A stretch of 64,000 nt of DNA from Mucilaginibacter sp. L196 (GTDB taxonomy: Bacteria; Bacteroidota; Bacteroidia; Sphingobacteriales; Sphingobacteriaceae). Below, in pieces: positions 59,417 through 64,000 of the stretch (positions within the stretch are counted from its first letter, which is position 1; every line of letters begins with the position of its first letter). A program made the translations under genes and the position numbers. The notes beneath the pieces are model-generated. The model saw nothing but the letters and a program-made list of their open reading frames with translations, was not told the DNA's origin and did not search any database. Location: the NCBI RefSeq assembly GCF_009765905.1, contig NZ_LMUO01000011.1, positions 310,001 to 374,000 of the forward strand, read 5' to 3'.

Positions 59417-60124
59417 TTATTTTCTTTCTAAAAGGTATCGCCATACAACCGCGCTTAACACGCTGCCAAGTATTGGGGCTAAAATAAATAACCATAGTTG
59501 GCTTATAGCTGTGCCGCCAACCAATAATGCAGGGCCAATGCTTCGGGCCGGATTTACCGATACGCCTGTAACAGGTATGCCTACAATATGTATAAGTACT
59601 AAACTTAAGCCTATTGCTAAGCCGGCGAAACCACCATTTATATTTCTTGTAGAAGTAGAACCGAAAATAACCAGCAGAAAAATAAATGTAAATACGGTTT
59701 CGGCAACAAAGCCCGACAATAAATTATAGCCACCCGGCGATGCCGCGGCGTAACCATCTTGCCCCAGGCCATTTGCTACTATTGAATATCCATCTTTACC
59801 TGATGCAATAAGGAAAAGCAGCCCAGCCCCCGCAATTGCGCCTAATATTTGCCCAATGATATAAACGCCAGCTTCTTTTGCAGGCATGCGCCCAGCTACT
59901 ACCATGCCTATTGAAATAGCCGGGTTAATGTGGCAACCCGATATGTGCCCAATTGCATAGGCCATTGCCACAACAGATAAGCCAAAGGCAAATGCAATGC
60001 CTAAAATGCCCACGCCAGTTGTGCCGTTTGCCCCTGCAATTACCGCGCTGCCGCATCCCATTAAAACAAGTACCAGTGTGCCGAAAAACTCGGCAGAGAA
60101 TTTTGTGAAAAGTTTGGTTTCCAT
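59417..60124 (-). CDS. aqpZ: Aquaporin Z-like water channel
   Basis: A 235-residue MIP-family channel with six helices and the two half-helices NPA (GHISGCHINPAISIG and VSVNPARSIGPA). The Phe/His/Arg aromatic-arginine filter of AqpZ is suggested by AFAFGLSVVAMAYAIGH and NPARS, so water rather than glycerol is the likely solute. Located alone on the minus strand between C5 and the long AT-rich region before clpC. Confidence 0.92.
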   Translation of the reverse strand: METKLFTKFSAEFFGTLVLVLMGCGSAVIAGANGTTGVGILGIAFAFGLSVVAMAYAIGHISGCHINPAISIGMVVAGRMPAKEAGVYIIGQILGAIAGAGLLFLIASGKDGYSIVANGLGQDGYAAASPGGYNLLSGFVAETVFTFIFLLVIFGSTSTRNINGGFAGLAIGLSLVLIHIVGIPVTGVSVNPARSIGPALLVGGTAISQLWLFILAPILGSVLSAVVWRYLLERK

Positions 60125-60616
60125 AATTGGTGAATTGGAGTGAAAGGATTTAAGAATTATTAATTAAATATATGAATTATGATTTTCATAATTATATAAC
60201 AAACATTATAATCTATTATTTATCAAATCAATATACATGGATTTTACGTATATTTAATACTAATGGGTAGCAGTAGTACGTTTGTATGTCGTAATGGCAT
60301 AAACAAAGTGCCGTATATTCCACATTTGTCATAATTAGGGGGTAGAAAGCATTTATATATTAAACTATTTAGGCTGGCAGGGATCTAAAAATTATTAACA
60401 ATTGATATACTGTCATTTATAGCTAATAATTTCAGTTTTTATAAATAAAATTCTTTGTGTAATGGGTAAATTAATAGATTGCACATCATAACAATGTCTG
60501 TTTTTAAACGGTTTAAAAACTTGGCAATAATATTGTTGATAAGTGTAAAAAGAACTTGTTCCTTTTGAGAAAAACAATTTTTAAATTAGGAACGTACAAA
60601 CTTAGAAAGGTATAAT
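60125..60616. other. AT-rich non-coding region upstream of clpC
   Basis: About 490 bases without a plausible gene. It must hold the promoters of the divergent aqpZ and clpC. I see no clear TAnnTTTG element, no CIRCE or CtsR operator and no strong hairpin; I therefore make no finer call. Confidence 0.4.
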
Positions 60617-63154
60617 ATGGAAGCTAAATTTTCGCCACGGGTTAAGGATGTTATACAATATAGCAGAGAAGAGGCGTTACGCCTTGGCCATGATTATATT
60701 GGTACAGAACACCTTCTACTCGGATTAATTCGCGACGGGGACGGAGTAGCTATTAAATTACTTAAAGAGCTTACTGTTGATACCGCCAAATTGCGCCGTG
60801 CCGTTGAAGATGCTGTAAAAGGCACCGTTGGCACTAATGTACACATAGGCAGCATTCCTTTAACTAAACAAGCAGAAAAAGTATTGAAGATAACTTACCT
60901 TGAAGCTAAAATATTTAAAAGTGATGTAATTGGTACAGAGCATTTACTGCTATCGATTTTACGTGATGAGGATAATATTGCATCGCAGATATTAATGCAG
61001 TTTAATGTTAACTACGAGATATTTAAAGGCGAAGTGGAATCACATAAAAACGATGTGACCGACGAGATGCCAGGATCGCCGACTGGTGGTGAGGATGAAT
61101 TTAAGGATGATGACTCTTTTAGCCAGCCTAAAAAAGTATCTGATATAAAATCAAAAACACCGGTGCTTGATAACTTTGGCCGCGATTTAACCAAAGCTGC
61201 TGAAGATGGCCGCCTTGACCCGATCGTTGGTCGTGAAAAAGAAATTGAGCGTGTTTCGCAGATCTTATCACGTCGTAAAAAGAATAACCCTATATTAATA
61301 GGTGAGCCGGGTGTAGGTAAGTCAGCAATTGCTGAAGGGCTTGCATTGCGTATAGTTCAGCGTAAAGTATCACGTGTGTTGTTTAACAAACGTGTGGTAA
61401 CGCTTGATCTGGCTTCATTGGTGGCAGGTACCAAATACCGTGGCCAGTTTGAAGAGCGCATGAAAGCGGTAATGAATGAGCTGGAAAAATCTCCGGATGT
61501 AATTTTATTTATTGATGAGATACATACTATAGTTGGTGCAGGTGGTGCTTCAGGTTCGCTTGATGCTTCGAACATGTTTAAACCGGCTTTGGCTCGTGGA
61601 GAGATCCAATGCATTGGCGCGACAACTTTAGATGAGTATCGCCAGTACATTGAAAAAGATGGCGCTTTAGACCGTCGTTTCCAAAAAGTAATGGTTGAGC
61701 CTGCTACTCCTGATGAAACCATCGAGATATTAAACAGGATCAAAGAGAAATACGAAGAACATCACGGTGTAACTTATACGCCTGAAGCTATTAACGCTTG
61801 CGTTGCATTAACCACAAGGTATATTACCGACAGGTTTTTACCGGATAAGGCTATTGATGCTTTGGACGAATCAGGTTCACGTGTTCACTTAACCAATATC
61901 CACGTTCCGCAGAATATTTTGGATATTGAGCAAAAGATAGAGCTGATCAAGGTTGAGAAAAACAAGGTAGTTCGCAGCCAGAAATATGAGGAAGCCGCTA
62001 AACTTCGGGATACTGAAAAACACCTGTTAGAAGAACTTGACCAGGCAAAATCAGTATGGGAAGCGGAAACAAAATCAAAACGTTACACTGTAACTGAAGA
62101 TAATGTTGCCGAAGTTGTTTCAATGATGACCGGTATCCCGGTGCAAAAGGTTGGGCAAGCCGACAGCTTAAAGTTGTTGAACATGTCTGATACCATTGCC
62201 GGTAAGATTATTGGTCAGGAAGATGCGATCAAAAAATTAACCCGCGCTATACAACGTACCCGTGCCGGATTGAAAGATCCTAAAAAACCTATTGGTTCAT
62301 TTATTTTCTTAGGCCCAACAGGTGTTGGTAAAACTGAGCTTGCTAAGGAGCTTGCCCGTTTTATGTTTGATACTGAAGACGCGCTGATACAAATTGATAT
62401 GAGCGAGTACATGGAGAAATTCGCGGTATCTCGTTTAGTTGGAGCGCCTCCGGGTTATGTTGGTTACGAAGAAGGTGGCCAGCTTACTGAAAAAGTACGC
62501 CGTAAACCATATGCAGTAGTATTATTGGATGAGATCGAAAAAGCTCACCCGGATGTATTCAACATATTGTTACAGGTATTGGACGAAGGCCAGTTGACTG
62601 ATTCATTAGGCCGTAAGGTTGATTTCAGGAATACAATCATCATCATGACCTCTAATATCGGCGCACGCCAGTTGAAAGATTTCGGTCAGGGTGTTGGTTT
62701 CAGCACTAGTGCAAAAACTACCCAGGCAGATTCACACTCACGTGGTGTAATTGAAAACGCGTTAAAACGTGCTTTTGCCCCTGAGTTCCTGAACCGTGTT
62801 GATGATGTGATCGTGTTTAACTCTTTGGGTAAAGACGAGATCTTCAAAATTATCGATATTGAATTGGCTTCATTATTTGGCCGTGTAAACAGCTTAGGCT
62901 ACAAAATTGAGCTTACACTTGCTGCCAAGGAATTCATCGCAGAAAAGGGATATGATTCACAATTTGGTGCTCGCCCTTTAAAACGTGCCATCCAGAAATA
63001 TCTGGAAGATCCGATTGCTGAAGAAATATTGAAAGGCGAGCTTAGCGAAGGTGATACGATGGAAGTGGATTTCAATAAAGAAACCAACGAGATTACCATA
63101 GCTGACCGTAAAGGCGAAAACAAAAAGCCTGAAGAGGAAGAAGAACAGAAATAA
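60617..63154 (+). CDS. clpC: ATP-dependent Clp protease ATP-binding subunit ClpC
   Basis: A 845-residue AAA+ unfoldase. The N-terminal double Clp_N repeat is in residues about 1-150 ([32 protein letters not shown] twice). D1 Walker A is [13 protein letters not shown] and Walker [14 protein letters not shown]; a UVR/ClpC middle-domain segment has [15 protein letters not shown]2 Walker A is [13 protein letters not shown], with [20 protein letters not shown]. The C-terminal PFI/IGF-like loop for ClpP docking lies in the D2 region. It works with ClpP in protein quality control. It ends in a terminator. Confidence 0.96.
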   Translation: MEAKFSPRVKDVIQYSREEALRLGHDYIGTEHLLLGLIRDGDGVAIKLLKELTVDTAKLRRAVEDAVKGTVGTNVHIGSIPLTKQAEKVLKITYLEAKIFKSDVIGTEHLLLSILRDEDNIASQILMQFNVNYEIFKGEVESHKNDVTDEMPGSPTGGEDEFKDDDSFSQPKKVSDIKSKTPVLDNFGRDLTKAAEDGRLDPIVGREKEIERVSQILSRRKKNNPILIGEPGVGKSAIAEGLALRIVQRKVSRVLFNKRVVTLDLASLVAGTKYRGQFEERMKAVMNELEKSPDVILFIDEIHTIVGAGGASGSLDASNMFKPALARGEIQCIGATTLDEYRQYIEKDGALDRRFQKVMVEPATPDETIEILNRIKEKYEEHHGVTYTPEAINACVALTTRYITDRFLPDKAIDALDESGSRVHLTNIHVPQNILDIEQKIELIKVEKNKVVRSQKYEEAAKLRDTEKHLLEELDQAKSVWEAETKSKRYTVTEDNVAEVVSMMTGIPVQKVGQADSLKLLNMSDTIAGKIIGQEDAIKKLTRAIQRTRAGLKDPKKPIGSFIFLGPTGVGKTELAKELARFMFDTEDALIQIDMSEYMEKFAVSRLVGAPPGYVGYEEGGQLTEKVRRKPYAVVLLDEIEKAHPDVFNILLQVLDEGQLTDSLGRKVDFRNTIIIMTSNIGARQLKDFGQGVGFSTSAKTTQADSHSRGVIENALKRAFAPEFLNRVDDVIVFNSLGKDEIFKIIDIELASLFGRVNSLGYKIELTLAAKEFIAEKGYDSQFGARPLKRAIQKYLEDPIAEEILKGELSEGDTMEVDFNKETNEITIADRKGENKKPEEEEEQK

Positions 63155-63172
63155 TTTTATTGCGAATAAAAT

Positions 63173-63208
63173 AAAAAAGCCTCCAGGGATTTCTTGGAGG
63201 CTTTTTTT
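63173..63208. terminator. Bidirectional terminator between clpC and the carboxypeptidase-like gene
   Basis: GCCTCCA (63179-63185) with TGGAGGC (63195-63201), flanked by A6 on the left and seven T on the right. It can end clpC (rightward) and the leftward gene at 63226. Confidence 0.9.
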
Positions 63209-63225
63209 ATGAATATTATTAGCTA

Positions 63226-64000
63226 TTATAGTATTGGCCTATAATCATAAGGAAGCATAGTTCCTACTCGTGTCTGCAATAACATATAACCATCTATGTT
63301 TATTACTGCAGGATTAAGGATTTTACCATTGTTATTAAAAACAAGGTACGGTTTGTTTTTATTAATAAACATAAAGAACGTTATTGAACTGTGCCATATC
63401 CAAAAAGGAGAAACCGGATTACCATTAACAACAGGCACAATGTTTTTTACATGCTCTATAAACAAGCTGTTTAATGAAGTATCTTTTGCGCTTGTACCCT
63501 TTATGGCATACATATCCTTTTGATTAGTTTTTAAAAGTAGCTCTTTACCAGTTAAAAAACCGTTTTGAAGCTGAGCACTATAAGTAGAGTTATCATAGTC
63601 AGCATCGATGCCAAAATTATCTGACATGGCATCTACATCTGCTGCAGCCTGCGGATCATAAGGATCTACCGTAATAGCATTTCTATTATAATAAGGGTTT
63701 TTTCCGCGACTGGCACGCTTTATACGGAAACCGTTTTCGGAAAGGCTATCACTTTTTATTGATCTGAAAAGCTGCATCATTGAACCCTGATAACATTCTA
63801 ACCGGTTCATCCGCCATTCTTTTTGCTGCTTCGGAGTTCCCTTCATCTCTTCAAAATAAGATTCTCCTCCAAAGTAAACGTTGGATGTATTTATGTCCTT
63901 AACAAAAAAGTTAAGCAGGAATTTAATCTTATAACCTAATGCATCGTTTTCTATCTCAATAAATTTATCAGATCGTGCGCTAAACCCACCACGGGCATCG
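63226..64000 (-). CDS. C-terminal part of a carboxypeptidase-regulatory-like domain protein (partial)
   Basis: The minus-strand frame is open from the window end to the stop at 63226 (about 257 residues). It continues upstream of the ATG at 63846 with DARGGFSARSDKFIEIENDA, KFLLNFFVKDINTSNVYFGG and SYFEEMKGTPKQQKEWRMNR, LECYQGSMMQLFRSI, then ends in MLPYDYRPIL. This combination is known to me from Bacteroidota proteins with an N-terminal CarboxypepD_reg-like beta-sandwich, presumably outside the window. Function is unknown. It converges with clpC. Confidence 0.65.
   Translation of the reverse strand, partial: DARGGFSARSDKFIEIENDALGYKIKFLLNFFVKDINTSNVYFGGESYFEEMKGTPKQQKEWRMNRLECYQGSMMQLFRSIKSDSLSENGFRIKRASRGKNPYYNRNAITVDPYDPQAAADVDAMSDNFGIDADYDNSTYSAQLQNGFLTGKELLLKTNQKDMYAIKGTSAKDTSLNSLFIEHVKNIVPVVNGNPVSPFWIWHSSITFFMFINKNKPYLVFNNNGKILNPAVINIDGYMLLQTRVGTMLPYDYRPIL

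Overview
The window comes from the chromosome of a Bacteroidota bacterium, most likely Sphingobacteriaceae (Mucilaginibacter- or Pedobacter-like; the family is an inference from gene content). Evidence is the TAnnTTTG -7 promoter element in front of many genes, gliding-motility lipoproteins GldB and GldD, an alternative complex III (Act) operon joined to an aa3-type oxidase, an ABC-F EttA, and Bacteroidota-type families (DUF6249, DUF4286, DUF2461, DUF983). No rRNA, tRNA, CRISPR array, prophage or transposase gene was recognised.

Layout. 1-4.3 kb: tail of an alcohol dehydrogenase-like gene, an ECF sigma/anti-sigma pair, a DUF6249 membrane protein, and a DinB/histidine-kinase pair. 4.3-20.7 kb: mostly housekeeping genes on both strands (gltX, gldD-aroE, a ComA-like phosphosulfolactate synthase, a TPR protein, an ALDH7-type dehydrogenase, a subtilase, a glycosyltransferase, pdhB, a SirB1-like protein, a methyltransferase, a frameshifted GxxExxY gene inside a pair of inverted repeats, and a BamA/TamA-like protein). 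20.9-23.7 kb: an SGNH-hydrolase/TPR protein and a deoxyhypusine synthase-like enzyme. 24.0-42.8 kb: the respiratory supercluster actABCDEF-coxB-coxA, then ctaA-ctaB-coxC-cyoC-like-coxD-sco, then small membrane proteins and an OmpA-like lipoprotein, all on the + strand. 43-64 kb: a phosphoesterase, a TPR lipoprotein-size protein, an S9-peptidase-like lipoprotein with a dismantled catalytic site followed by its own two-component system, nadE/gldB divergent pair, small enzymes, a secreted protein made of 23-residue repeats, ettA, aquaporin, clpC and the end of a carboxypeptidase-regulatory-like protein.

How the genes work together. The Act complex oxidises menaquinol and passes electrons through its c-type haems to the aa3-type oxidase encoded directly downstream; ctaA/ctaB make haem A, and the SCO protein serves copper delivery. 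A strong terminator lies between coxA and ctaA and probably sets the ratio of structural to assembly genes. 

The most unusual material is of two kinds. First, the intergenic DNA is dense with dispersed inverted-repeat families (called A, B, C, D, E and F below), including a composite A-D-A unit present twice, whose D part has a hairpin with three compensated base-pair changes between copies, and repeats nested inside repeats. Second, some proteins deviate from their families: the S9 pseudo-peptidase linked to a histidine kinase/response regulator (46.2-50.4 kb), the six-unit 23-residue repeat protein (56.6-57.2 kb), an EF-hand-like loop in a DUF420 protein, and a SCO protein without the expected copper-ligand histidine.
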